From contig OX326956.1 in the NCBI GenBank assembly GCA_946800325.1, positions 8,907,167 to 8,971,166 of the forward strand: a stretch of 64,000 bases of DNA, in the 5' to 3' direction. The notes beneath the pieces were generated by a model that was not told the origin of the DNA, did not search any database, and saw only the letters and a list, made by a program, of their open reading frames with translations. Made by a program: the position numbers and the translations under genes. Source of the DNA: Luzula sylvatica (lineage: Eukaryota > Streptophyta > Magnoliopsida > Poales > Juncaceae). Positions within the stretch are counted from its first letter, which is position 1. Each line of letters starts with the position of its first letter. Shown piece by piece: positions 22,033 through 32,827 of the stretch.

Positions 22033-22613
22033 CCATAGTTGTTCAGTTCGCGAATAATACGCGTATATTTTACGAATAATTACGTATTACGAATAATATA
22101 CGTATTGACGTTTTCGTACTCAACCTGATCAATACTTCGCGTATTTTACAATAATTTTAAAAAACCACGAATAATACACGTATTTCCGTATAATATTTTT
22201 TTTAGAAGAAAAAAATATAAATTTTTAAAATAAATAAAAAAACATCAATTTCCAAAAATGATTAAGAAAATCAAAATATCAATAATAAACATAATGTAAA
22301 ATATAATTTCCGTATAATACGTATTTCTTCGTGTTTGGACTAAAATAAATATTATTTAATAAAATAATTATAATTTTGAATTATTTATGGATAAACAAAT
22401 GTACATTTATATATTTTTATATACCGAATTATTGCATCGTATTATGTAAAATAAACATAACTATACACGAATAACCGAATTTACAAATTATTAACGTATT
22501 GCGTTTTATTTGACTGAATATTTGACCGACTTGAAAAACATTTGATCCTGAATTATACACGATCGTATTACGTATCGTGTTATTGGCGTATCACAAATGA
22601 CTAACTAACTAAC
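22033..22613. mobile_element. 581-bp TIR element between 11-bp repeats
   Basis: TATGGAATGGA stands at 22022-22032 and 22614-22624. Between them, degenerate inverted ends align (CATAGTTGTTCAGTTCGCG on the left; TAGTCATTTGTGATACGCC from the right) and both ends are rich in CGAATAATACACGTATT-type phrases. Removing the element leaves a continuous host sequence, which supports insertion. The repeat length (8 to 11 bp depending on where the ends are set) allows hAT or Mutator-like. Confidence 0.7.
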
Positions 22614-22800
22614 TATGGAATGGAGGTTTTTAGAAGGAATTGACCTCGTAGAGAATGGCACATGGGTGCTCGTGCTTGTTTCAGAAAAAAGATAATTATT
22701 ATGTTGGGCGAAATTGTCAGAGAGCTTTCTGTCAAGTCAAAAGGTTAGTATAGGTGATGTCGAGGTTCCAAAGAAACTACAAAAAGTTTTGAGTAGCGAG
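22614..22800 (+). other. Host sequence, possible retroelement remnant
   Basis: One plus-strand frame (22743-22806) reads VSIGDVEVPKKLQKVLSSEF, which resembles the spacer between Gag-protease and reverse transcriptase of Ty3/gypsy elements. It is short and without catalytic residues, so the match may be chance. The LINE poly(A) abuts it at 22801. Confidence 0.2.
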
Positions 22801-23460
22801 TTTTTTTTTTGAAGGAGGATCGACAATATGTTGAGGCCTCGAATATATTAGATCAAAGAATGTTACAATTTACAATGATTTGGAAGATCCATAGAAATGT
22901 TACGTATCTATTTGGATCGTTCCAGACAAACATTTAGTGACTAAATGACTACTTAGTATATAAGATACTACTTGTAACCTAAAGGACTACTCGCAGTATT
23001 TATTCCAGGATACCGTGTCTTGTAGAACAAGATTGAAGATCCGAGTTGAAGATTGGGGTTTGTCGTTGAAGATGGTGTCATTGCGGGATTTCCAGATATT
23101 CCATATGGCTGCAAACCATGCCGTTTTCCATAGCTTTGTGGTATGATTTGACGACCAGAATTCGAACGGTTTCGATATATCAGGAGATGTTTCATGCATT
23201 CTAGAGGTGAGGTTGCCCCAAATTTCTTTAGAGAAGGTACATTCGTACAATAAATGCTTAGATGTCTCTTCTTCTGTTTTACATAGGGGACATACTTGGT
23301 TGTTGGGCCATCATCTTAGTTGCAGATTATCACTCGTTAGTATGCGAGATTGGATGGCTAACCAACCAAAAAAACGGACTTTGAGCGGAGCTTGTGCTTT
23401 AAAAAGTGTTCATATACAAACTCATGTTTATAGTCGAAAAAAACGAAAAAAAAGCTCTGC
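22801..23460 (-). pseudogene. LINE 3' end with zf-RVT domain and poly(A)
   Basis: On the minus strand from about 23400: KAQAPLKVRFFGWLAIQSRI, then CPLC, seven residues, H, four residues, C (HLLYECTFSKEIW), the Cys/His zinc site of the plant LINE zf-RVT domain, then WFAAIWNIWKSRNDTIF. One stop, TGA at 23311-23313, replaces the second Trp of the RWWP block. Codons otherwise stay in frame for about 160 residues, so this is the best kept LINE piece in the window. It ends in a run of A (T on the plus strand, 22801-22811), a LINE tail. The 5' end is truncated near 23460. TTTTGAGT occurs on both sides (22787, 23462), a possible target duplication. Confidence 0.85.
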
Positions 23461-24375
23461 ATTTTGAGTCATAATAAATTATGTGTATCTCTATACATTA
23501 CCATGTCTAATATTGTTAAAGAAACGATTAGTTGTAATGTTGTTTGTTTTGCTTCTTATTTGGTTCCATAGAAAACACAAACATTTCACAAAATACACTA
23601 AACCTTTCTTTCTATGATGAATACAAAAGGATATTGATTTCCAGCAGGATAAGAAATATTCGAATTGTTCGAGAAAGAATTCTGATATTTCTATCCTTCA
23701 ATATTCATACATTGCATCTCTGGTCAAACAATACTACAAACCATGCAACACCGTATAAGCACCATATCTTTCATTGTTCATACAGATACCTATTCCTAGA
23801 GGTTTTTGCATTTTTCATGCGAAACGTGCAGCACCACACTTTTTTCGTATGATAGAAATTTCAAAAAATACGTTCATTGTGTTTTTCTTCTATAATGAAT
23901 TCAGAAGAATACTATTGTCAGGAAATGAAGACCCCATGCTCAAGGAGCTCAAAGACTTAGTTATCCAATATAAGTATCAATTTCCAGAACAATTAGAAAT
24001 ATTTGAATTTTCCGAGAAAGCCATATTTCAAAAAGCTCTAATACTTCTTATCTTTCCATGCTAAGCTAGTTTTACATAAAAGGGGCAATTTCATATATAT
24101 CCTTCCAAAAACACTAAATATCGTATTTGTCCTTCTAAGAGTTAAAATATCAAATTTATCCTTACAAAACACAAAATATATCATATTTCTGAATCCGCTA
24201 TTTTTTCTGTTAAATCAAATTGGACTGTGAAATTATTTTTTTACCCCTCTTCTCTTTCTCTCGTCTCTACGCTGATGTTAATATTTGTTAGTCCTCTGTT
24301 CATGTGATTTACTCCTTTCTCTAAACTAGCCTCTACAAATCTCTTCAATGCCTTTGTTCCCTTAAACTATTATCC
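23461..24375. other. AT-rich intergenic with dispersed phrase repeat
   Basis: Two diverged versions of a CTTCTATRATGAATWCARAA segment lie near 23608 and 23887, suggesting an old local duplication. 24081-24200 shows the phrase series TTTCATATATATCC, AATATCGTATTTGTCC, AATATCAAATTTATCC, AATATATCATATTTC at about 35-bp spacing. No gene. Confidence 0.5.
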
Positions 24376-24528
24376 TCATTCCGAATTATACAATCCCACA
24401 ATATCACCACAATGAACCGTTCCACCAGAGATTTTGTCGCATTGAAGCAGCCGATCATGTAGAAGGAATTCAACAGAATTGATGACGAGGACTTCAAAAT
24501 TAGGAATGGTGGGAATTAGGAGCTGTTT
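24376..24528 (-). other. Exon-like stretch at the left of copy A
   Basis: Minus strand: TTGAAACAG then an open stretch beginning LLIPTIPNFEVLVINSVEFL and ending GGTVHCGDIVGLYNSE with a stop. The CAG before it could be a splice acceptor, so it could be a last exon. I do not recognise the family. Confidence 0.3.
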
Positions 24529-24576
24529 CAAGGAGACACAAAAAAAATGTATTAGCATCAAGGATTCATGGAAGAG

Positions 24577-24607
<31 letters not shown>

Positions 24608-24960
24608 ACCCCTAAACACCCCCACCCCCCCACGGGGCCAGGCCCCGCTTGGGCCCGAACCACCCCCCCACCCCGGGCCGGGCCCCCCCCCCCCCCCCCC
24701 CCCCCCCCCGGGCAGGGCCCCGCTTGGGCCCGAACCACCCCCCCCACCCCGGGCCGGGCCGGGCCCCGCTTGGGCCCGACACCCTCCCCCCGGGCCGGGC
24801 CCTGCTTGGGCCCGACACCCCCGAGCCGGGCCCCACTTGGGCCCGACACCCCCTCCCCGGACCGGGCCCCGTTGGGCCCGACCCCCCTCCCCGGGCCGGG
24901 CCCCACTTGGGCCCGACCCCTCCCTCCTATTGGGCTCGGCCCCGCTTGGGCTGGGACCTC
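24577..24960. repeat. GC-rich minisatellite, copy A
   Basis: It opens with 30 C (24577-24606) and then repeats about nine times a 30-45 bp unit with the core GGGCCGGGCCCCGCTTGGGC, CCGA, and a C-run of varying length; a second C-run of more than 20 bases starts near 24685. The minus strand therefore carries many G runs. Long open frames in several phases (up to 220 codons across it) only reflect the lack of A/T-rich stop codons. Confidence 0.9.
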
Positions 24961-24966
24961 TCCCTC

Positions 24967-24969
<3 letters not shown>

Positions 24970-25038
<69 letters not shown>
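24970..25038. repeat. (CT)n(CA)n compound microsatellite
   Basis: About 20 bases of CT repeat pass directly into about 49 bases of CA repeat, at the border of the GC-rich array. The same order is seen reversed in copy B (63455-63590). Confidence 0.9.
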
Positions 25039-25039
<1 letters not shown>

Positions 25040-25359
25040 TTACTTAGATACACACAGAGACAAAACAAAATTACATCACACACACATATTATGTTTATGC
25101 TGAGCGTCCTGTTCTCTGAGTTTAGAAGCTTGCTTCCTTAGCACCTCCACTGATTGATTTTCAGATCCAGAAAATTAAGCAATCGAGATCTGAACTTTAC
25201 TCTGTTGCCCCTAATAAAGAGATCTGAACTTTACTCCATTGCCCCTAGTAAAAAATTCAATGAAGTAAAAATTAGGCTTTATTGCTATCAATAAAAATTA
25301 TAGAAAGCAAAACTATATTCTGGTTCATAAAGCAAAAAGAAAGGAAGAAGAAATTGCAA

Positions 25360-25930
25360 AAAGACTCTTCATTAGGTGCAAAAAATTCGAAATTGCAAAA
25401 TAGCCTTCACTAAGTGCAAAATTCGAAACTGTTTCAGGTCATAACTCATAATCAAATTGTAACAAGACCCTTCATTAACAGTAAAATTTGAAATTGTTTA
25501 GATCAAGTCATGAAATTCAAAATCCAAAAGAATAAAAGGAGAGTTTGCCAAACAACCTTCAGTAAGTGTAAAATAAAAATTGGAAATTGTTTCAGCCTTT
25601 CAGGTCATAATCAGATCCATTAAGTTCAAAAGGCAGAAGAAACGAAGAAGAAATTGCAACAAGACCCTTCATTACCAGCAAAATTTGAAATTGTTTAGAC
25701 CCAATCATAAAATTCAAAATGTAAAAGAATAAAAGGAGAAACTGCAAAACTACCTTCATTAAGTGAAAGATTCGAAACCATTTCAAATAAAAGATCCATC
25801 TATAAAACTAAAAAACTAAAAGAATCGAAGGAGAAATTGCAAAATACCCTTCATTAAGTCTAATATATTTGAAACCAAAAAAGAAGGGAAAGAGAAATTG
25901 CAAAATTATCCTTCATAAGTCTAAAATTGA
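25360..25930. repeat. Degenerate ~100-bp repeats in copy A
   Basis: The phrase GAAATTGCAAAA...CCTTCATTAAGT...AAATTCGAAA...GTTT recurs about five to six times with variable spacing. Copy B has the same series at 62430-63000 in reverse. It would be intronic in the transcript suggested by the flanking exon. Confidence 0.65.
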
Positions 25931-25939
25931 ACAACATAC

Positions 25940-26071
25940 CTCTCCGAGTACCCGATTCAATGGCAAGGCTGTGAGAAGCCATGTATGCGGATTTGATTTT
26001 TTCATCTGGTAACTCGAGTTGCTACAAAACAATCAGGATCTTCTTGTTCATGAGCCCCATTTTTGGTCTTT
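25940..26071 (-). pseudogene. Captured 132-bp exon in copy A
   Basis: Minus strand: TTTGTATGCACAG acceptor, 132 bp, then GT(ATGTTG) donor. One frame reads KMGLMNKKILIVL, TAG, QLELPDEKIKSAYMASHSLA and ends ESGTRR. Length divisible by three and clean borders suggest an internal coding exon of an unknown plant gene. The TAG could have come from CAG (Gln). The same exon with the same TAG is at 62285-62416 in copy B. Confidence 0.55.
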
Positions 26072-26297
26072 CTGTGCATACAAAAGAAACGAAAATTCAT
26101 GAAGTGTTCTTAATAAAAAAGAAGAATTGAATCTGAAGATACTAGCAAAGCAAGGTGTTTAAACATTAAACGAATGGAGATCGACCTCAAAGGCACTTCC
26201 TGATGGTCCAGGGGAAAGGATAGGTGGTTGTGCCTGTGTAGATATTTCATCTTCTTTGTCGACTCCAGCAAAGCTCGAAGGACCTCAAAGATACTAT

Positions 26298-26300
<3 letters not shown>

Positions 26301-26334
<34 letters not shown>
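26301..26334. repeat. (GA)n microsatellite, leader of copy A
   Basis: A 34-base GA run (CT on the sense strand of the element), next to one copy of a 36-bp unit (CTGGTAAGAAGAATGAGGAG...) that is present four times in copy B. Confidence 0.9.
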
Positions 26335-26336
<2 letters not shown>

Positions 26337-26492
26337 TGGTAAGAAGAATGAGGAGAGGGATTTGGAGAGAATATAAGGAGGAGCGTCAGATCCAACGTTC
26401 GGATTCTGACAACTACGATATGACCGTTGCAGCAAAACTTTGGATCTTCTGTGGTTTTGTTTATATAATCATTTGTGTAGCTTAGAGGACAT

Positions 26493-27956
26493 TAGAATCA
26501 CAATTAATAATTTGTTTTGTTTTGTTTCAAAATATTTTGCACAATGGGCCGGTATATCCAAATATATGGAATATATTTTTCATTGATGATTGGGCTACAT
26601 ATTGAGTAAGGTAACAACTAACAACTAGCAACTAGCAACTAGCAAGCACATTGTGATGAAATAAGTGCCAATGATTACTTTAAATTTTTTAATCAATAAT
26701 GAAGTAGATATGCAAACATGAGTTCACGCCTTTTCTAGTCAGACAACACGAAATGAAATTAAATGAATTTAATTGATTAATTCTTAAAGGTGTCAATGAC
26801 TCGACGACCTAAGATGGGCACTAATATCTTGCTCAAATAATCCAGTTGTTTGATTCAATTACTCGAATTTTGTTTATTACATCCACATAGAAAGATTACA
26901 TAAATGGGCATGATGGTCGGACCCAAATCCAGCTAATCCAAGGACGAACCCAACAAGTCCAGTTTTTCTCCACTTCATCGGATGCCCACAAAGAGATAAC
27001 TTAGACACCTAATAATCATTAGGTCAATTTGAAACAAAACAAATCATTTATCCACGTATTTATATAATGAATACAATATTTACATTATTCTTTTCAACGG
27101 TTGCACAGTTTTTTATGCGAAAAAATTTCGTCTTCTTCTCGTCATACAATATTTACATTATTTGTAATAATTATGTTACCATAATAATATACTATTATAA
27201 TGTTATATTATTAGAATATTATATTAATTATATAGATATAATATAATTATTAAAATATTGTATTGTATATTAATTATTATAATATATATCATACAATCAT
27301 TATTATTTTATATAATATTATATTTATCCACGTAATAATAAAATATATAATATTATGTAACAATAATAATACTATAACAATACAATATATAATATTATAT
27401 TAATTATATAGGTATAATACAATATAATTATTATATATCATTACAATAATATATTTTATGTTTTATTATATTTATTATATCCATGTAAGAATACTATTAA
27501 CAATAAATATATAATATTATAGTAATTATATCTATGTAATATTATTAATTATGAATATAATAATGATAATATGTTAATTATTTGAATATAATAATTATAG
27601 TATATTTATTATATAAATATAATAATTACAATATATTTATTATTATGATAAGACAATAATATAATAATTAAATAAAGAAAAGAGAAAACTTGTTTCATCA
27701 ATTTGACATTCCAAGCTTTTTGACTTTTTGAGAGAATTTTTTTGATGGATTATAGCGAGAAAGGAATCTTGAAAAGTGTAATTCTTATTCCCTGGTGCTA
27801 CTGCTACCAAACAAGGTGTTATTATTATTCTTTCTGGATTAAAACGAGAAAGGAATCAAATCTCGTCCGTGCATTCTTTAAGCCGTCGGATATATCACGA
27901 TAGATTGTGATGAGATTTAGTTTTTAACTTTTAACTTCCGTTTCTGTTTTTGCGCG
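26493..27956. other. Intergenic; very AT-rich block 27140-27680
   Basis: A short AACTAGC repeat lies at 26612-26644. 27140-27680 is almost entirely A and T, built from ATAATATTATA/TAATTATTATA-type phrases. No gene. Confidence 0.7.
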
Positions 27957-28340
27957 TAGTAAAAAGTAAAAAGTAAAAAGTAAAAAGGAAACTTGGCTCT
28001 TTTGTGCGCCTCGTAAAAAAATGGAAGGCCGGTTTCTCTCTCCTTCCCTCACAATCACAAGACTGCTCTCTCTCCTTGAAAAAACTCAGCAACATGAAGA
28101 TCAACAATCTCCATCTCTCTCATCTTGCGGCAAAGTCAGCACCATTAAGATCGACAAGCTCCATATCTCTCATCTTGCGGCAAAGTCAGCACCATTAAGA
28201 TCGACAAGCTCCATATCTCTCATCTTGCGGCAAAGTCAGCACCATTAAGATCGACAAGCTCCATATCTCTCATCTTGCGGCAAAGTCAGCACCATTAAGA
28301 TCGACAAGCTTCATATCTCTCATCTTGCGGCAAAGCTCAA
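27957..28340 (+). other. Leader-like exon containing 50-bp tandem repeats
   Basis: After a short GTAAAAA repeat (27957-27987), an ATG at 28021 opens MEGRFLSPSLTITRLLSLLE in a CT-rich context like a plant leader or transit peptide. The segment ends at 28340 with CTCAA followed by GTAAGT, a canonical splice donor. A 50-bp unit is repeated inside (28100-28336), and because 50 is not a multiple of three each copy is read in a different frame. No downstream exon was recognised. Confidence 0.35.
28100..28336. repeat. 50-bp tandem repeat, about 4.7 copies
   Basis: CATCTTGCGGCAAAGTCAGC recurs at 28121, 28171, 28221 and 28271, exactly 50 bp apart, with a partial copy at 28321. The copies are nearly identical, so the amplification is recent. 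Confidence 0.95.
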
Positions 28341-28345
28341 GTAAG

Positions 28346-28936
28346 TGGAGGATCCGAAGAGGTATCTTCTCTCGTGTATGAGTGGAGAGTTGAAGAGTTA
28401 TCCCATCTGCTCGTCTCTCTCGAGATCCGAGTTAGGATTCGATAATATGACGAAACTCGTGAATTGAACGAACAAGGATTGGCTTTTGGTGAATTATGTA
28501 TGGGTTATTAGACTGATTTTGGGTTAACTGAGGCTTATTTGTGGTAAACTAAAGTTGATTTTTGATTAATAGAACTGATTTCTTTTCACAAATATGAGTA
28601 ATTATTGCTGATTTATCATTTGTTATCAATCTTGATTTTATATTTGCGCTCATGCTCATGCCTTGAAATAGAGAATTTTTTATGATATCGAACTTTAACT
28701 TTCACCGATACATATCGGTCGTTGGTACATAAAAGTAAATCATATTAAAAATATTGATTCTTGCAATTCCATTTACATTTGTTTGATATCCTGTGATTAA
28801 AATGAATGAAATTGTGGAGTAGAAACTAGAAACTAGAAAGATGTTTTGTAATATCACCAGCAAAAATAACTTTTTAAGTTTTGACGTAACAAGCATATCA
28901 TTCATCTCATACTGGTACAAGCACATGTGTGCGTCT
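28346..28936. other. Intergenic, no gene seen
   Basis: No recognisable feature; runs from the splice donor into the next microsatellite. Confidence 0.5.
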
Positions 28937-29036
<100 letters not shown>

Positions 29037-29335
29037 GACTAACGAGAGATGGAACAAGTTATTAGACGGACGAGTTAAATGGATGTCAACTATTAAAAAT
29101 TGGTGAATTCTTCAAATGCCCCCAAACGTTTCTACAAATTTTGACCCATTTCATTTTAAAAAAATCACTATCTTTTTTAGATGGAGCGTTTTTGCATTTA
29201 ATCCCTTTTAAAATCAAAATTCAAAAAATAAACTTTTTCTGAAAATATTCCAATAATAATTTTCTTTTCCACAAGCCTTTCCTTTCTCTCCAAGAACGGT
29301 GTTTTCTTTTCTCCATCAAAACTCTCCTTTCTAAC

Positions 29336-29799
29336 TAGGAGTGTTCAAATGGTTCGGTTTATTCGGATACCGAACCGACCCGGTCGAATTTGGTTTAATC
29401 GGTTCGTTTTTTCGATTTATTTGGTTCGGTTCGGTTCAAAAAATGATATTGTTCGGTTTATTCGGTTCGGTTCAGTTTTGATGTGATGAAAACCGGTTAA
29501 ACCGAACCGACCGAATAACATCTGATTTTTCGTAATTTATAATATAATAATGTTAAAATATAAAAAATAATATAATTATATTTTGTAACATGTATTTACA
29601 TTTTTTAATAAATAAAATATATTTTTTCGATAAATATATTTTTTATTTTAAAGTTATAATATTTCATATACGGTTCGGTTCTTAATTGGTTCGAAAGTTA
29701 AAACAGTTTGGTTCGGTTTGAATTTAGATCGGTTCGGCTTAAATTGATTTGGCCTTATTCAATTCGGTTTGAACCGAACCGACCGAATGAACACCCATA
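29336..29799. mobile_element. 464-bp hAT-type MITE
   Basis: TTTCTAAC flanks it on both sides (29328-29335 and 29800-29807), a perfect 8-bp target duplication typical of hAT elements. The ends are TAGGAGTGTTCAAATGGTTC and TATGGGTGTTCATTCGGTC (right, reversed), close to the TAGGGGTGTTCA ends of plant hAT MITEs. Both halves are filled with GGTTCGGTT phrases in opposite orientations, so the whole can fold into a long imperfect hairpin. No coding. Confidence 0.9.
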
Positions 29800-29807
29800 T
29801 TTCTAAC

Positions 29808-31610
29808 GATGAATTATTTATATTCTTCAATAATAATTTTTTGTCCTGAGGATCTTATGTGAGCATTTTATTTTTGTATATTAAATTTAATTTTAACTTT
29901 GCACAAACAATTACACAGAAAATCTGTGAAACCAAACAGACGTGCAACATATAGGCCTGAAAAGTGAAAAGTGTATAGTGCCCGTAACAAAAAGAATGGA
30001 TCACAACAAAAAGATGAGATGATTAGAAATTAAAAAATATTCTTGTTCCATTATTATTTTTGGTACAAAATGATCACGAAACACAATATTTCACATACTA
30101 CACATTGATTCATTAATATATAAAATAAAATTAATAATATTAAATATATTTACTTTTATAACAAATGAATTTTTCTGAGTATATCATAGCGGACAATGAT
30201 TTGTGTATGTTTTAGATAATGAAGACGATGAAACAACAAGCCTTTTCAAATAACTAGTTTTGTTTTGATTTTCTTGTTGTATTATACTATTCAATCCGAG
30301 TTTAATATCATGTTATATATACCCAACGAGATGTTCCATGTTTTATGTACAAGTTCCAAAAATACCCGAGAAATATCCAAAAATACCCAATGATATGAAA
30401 ATTTGTGATGTTTATAGATTAATTATTTGTAATATTTGTATTTTTAATGTATTTTGTACAAGTTTCATGTTTTATGTATATAAAGTTGTGGATGATTTTA
30501 CGTATTTGTATAATAATTTTTTAGATTTTTTTTTTAATTTTATATATGTGATTTTCGGGTAACGGGTTCGGGTTCGGGTATACCCGTTACCCGAGGGTTC
30601 GGGTTCAGGTATGATTTTTTACCCGCGAATATTTTGGTTTCGGATTCGGGTAATAACCGAAAATTCGGGTTCGGATATGGGGGAGACTTATCCGAACCCG
30701 ACCCGTCCCGTTGACATCCCTAATCAAATCGGATGACTCGCTTGGGTCGAGAGACGTTGGGTTCTCCGCCAAGATCAGAGATGAAGCTTATGGAAATGTT
30801 GGGGTGTGTGTGTTCTTGGAATGTAAATATGAAAAGAATAGGGGTGTGGGTGCAAAGTAAAATGTAATATGTAAAATTTGAATAGTAAATTCAGTTTCTG
30901 AATTGCTGCTTTCTATGTTCACCCCTGCAAAATAGAAAATATCACATATCTCCTATGAAAGATGAGATAACCAAAATATCCTATATATAATAAATTACAT
31001 GAAATTTTGTGTCAAGAATAAAATGGTAGAAGGTTGTATGAAAAAGTTATTTAACAGTTGTACCAATGTACAATTTCCATTTTGCAAATCAAGAACCCAA
31101 GAAGCCCTGTTAGTCTGTTACTCCATCACCTTCGTGAACGTGTCACTGTTGTGGCATGCCTTAGTCTGACGACTCTTTAAGTCTTACCCCTCACTCCTCA
31201 GTCATCACGTGAGTGAGCGAGCGAGCTGAATGGGTCCCATGAATGCAGTCCCATGTGGTGCAAGGGACGTGTGTGCGGAGAATTCATTTCATTCTTTTAT
31301 GCTGTAAATTAATATTTAGTCAATTTCCAATTTATGTGCTAATTTTAATAAATTTTATGTGAATCCAAATAAAATAACGATAAAGATATTTTTTTTCATA
31401 AAGATAAAGATATATTCTTAATACATGTACAAGACATGTTTAATAATTGGTTAATTTTTATTTATAATTTTTTGGAATATATTTGGACTATATTTGTATT
31501 TTTTGGACTATATTTAGTCAATATTCACTACTCCACAAAGGAAAATTATTTAAAAATTAAAGTAAGCTTGAAATATTCCAATTCTATTGATATAGTGAAC
31601 ATATATGAAA
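29808..31610. other. AT-rich intergenic; CGGGTTCGG remnant at 30555
   Basis: 30555-30723 is rich in CGGGTTCGGGTA and its complement and ends CGTTGACATCCCTAAT, the reverse of a hAT-like TTAGGGATGTCAACGGG end. A matching left end was not found, so it is probably a truncated relative of the element at 29336. 31090-31280 is less AT-rich but has no recognisable coding. Confidence 0.45.
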
Positions 31611-32827
31611 CTAGCTTTCTCCACGCGCAATTGCGCGGAGGTCTTCAGTCTGTCATGATTTTATTTTTCTCAATAAGTAATTAGATTCTACATTTTTTTA
31701 TCTGATTGTACACACATAAAAAAAATCTATCTTTTTGTAAATTTCAAAAAAACTGATCCTCTACCAAACTTTTATTTCCTAATACTCTTATGAATGATTT
31801 TAAAAACAAACGGACAAAAATACCCTTCTATTTTAAAATTTAATAATTAAAAATATATTTTTATTATTTTTTATTAATTTTATTACTTTTAAGAAAATTC
31901 ATAAACATTTTTAACATGCAGTGATTACAAAAAAAATATAATAATTAAAAATGGAGTTTATATAATTTTAATATTTCATTTATTATGTTTGAAAAAATAA
32001 CATCGGGTAATAATAAAATAAACAATAATAAATAAACATCTTCAAAATATATTGATAGAAAAATATCGGTTTAAACATCTGGTTTTTTTTATTTTCATTC
32101 TCTTTTTATTTATTTCTTTAATAGTTTCATGATATTTTATTTTTCAAATATTTGGAATGTGTTTTTGTAATATTGTTGTTCGTTTTATTATTATTTTATG
32201 TTAGTTTTGCAAAGAAAAAATGCAAAGGTCAAAATGTTAAAATTATGTAAATAAAATATATAATAACTTTTTTAAAATTATTATATGGTACCAAAATTTA
32301 GGACTTTATTAACATTATTAAAAAATAACATGTACATATGTAAATTATTAAAATTTGATGACATGGAGCAACCAAATGAGAGAAATTTTCTTAACTTTAT
32401 ACATATACAAAATGTAAATTAAAACTAAAAATGACCAACATATAAATAAAAAGGACCGAAATATAAATTAAAATGTAAAAAGGACTGAAATGTAAATAAA
32501 AAGGATCAAAATGTTAATAAAAAGGACCAAAATATAAACTTAAATTAAAAAGGACCAAAATATAAATAAAAAGGACCAAAATGTAAATTCAAAAATGTAA
32601 AAAAGGACCGAAATATAAATAAAAGAGGATCGAAATATAAATAAAAAGGATCAAAATGTAAAATTTTAAAGTAAAAAGAACCAAAATGTAAATAAAAAGG
32701 ACCAAAATGTAATTTTTAAATTAAAAAGGACCAAAATGTAAATTTAAAAAATATTTTTTTTATAAAAAAACCCCTGATGACGTGGCCTCATGTATGAGCT
32801 CCATTTCTTCCAAATTTATACATAAGT
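31611..32827 (-). mobile_element. Non-autonomous Helitron-like element 1
   Basis: The minus-strand 3' end is CTCCGCGCAATTGCGCGTGG, AGAAAG, CTAG, T: a perfect 14-bp palindrome near the end, CTAG at 31614-31611 and a host T. The 5' end near 32827 reads ACTTATGTATAAATTTGG, like the TCTTATATATAAAG end of element 2 with TC changed to AC. Both then share GCTCATACATGAGGCCA. Inside lies the 21-bp AAAAAGGACCAAAATGTAAAT array. There is no Rep/helicase coding. Confidence 0.75.
32430..32755. repeat. 21-bp minisatellite in Helitron-like element 1
   Basis: About 14 degenerate copies of AAAAAGGACCAAAATGTAAAT, with variants GGATC and GGACTG. The same repeat occurs in element 2 (36840-37245). Confidence 0.85.

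Larger units (their letters stand above)
24376..26492 (-). mobile_element. Copy A of GC-array gene-fragment element
   Basis: Homologous, in inverted orientation, to 61733-64000 (copy B). Minus-strand order: a head with GGATCTTCTGTGGTT, TATATAA and GAACGTTGGATCTGAC; a (CT)n leader (26301-26334); a 132-bp exon with AG and GT borders (25940-26071); an intron-like stretch of degenerate ~100-bp repeats (25360-25930); GT and GA microsatellites; and a GC-rich minisatellite (24577-24960). The homology ends at 26492/61733, which marks one true edge. The other edge cannot be set because copy B runs out of the window. No transposase is visible. The class is unknown; Pack-MULE or Helitron-like are both possible. 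Confidence 0.7.

Noticed and set aside
22743..22806. Ty3/gypsy polyprotein remnant
   Set aside because: One short phrase (VPKKLQKVLSSEF) without catalytic residues is not enough; kept only as a low-confidence note.
24479..25141. 220-codon plus-strand open frame, Pro-rich
   Set aside because: It runs across the C-run minisatellite and CT/CA repeats; several phases and both strands are open at once, so it is compositional.
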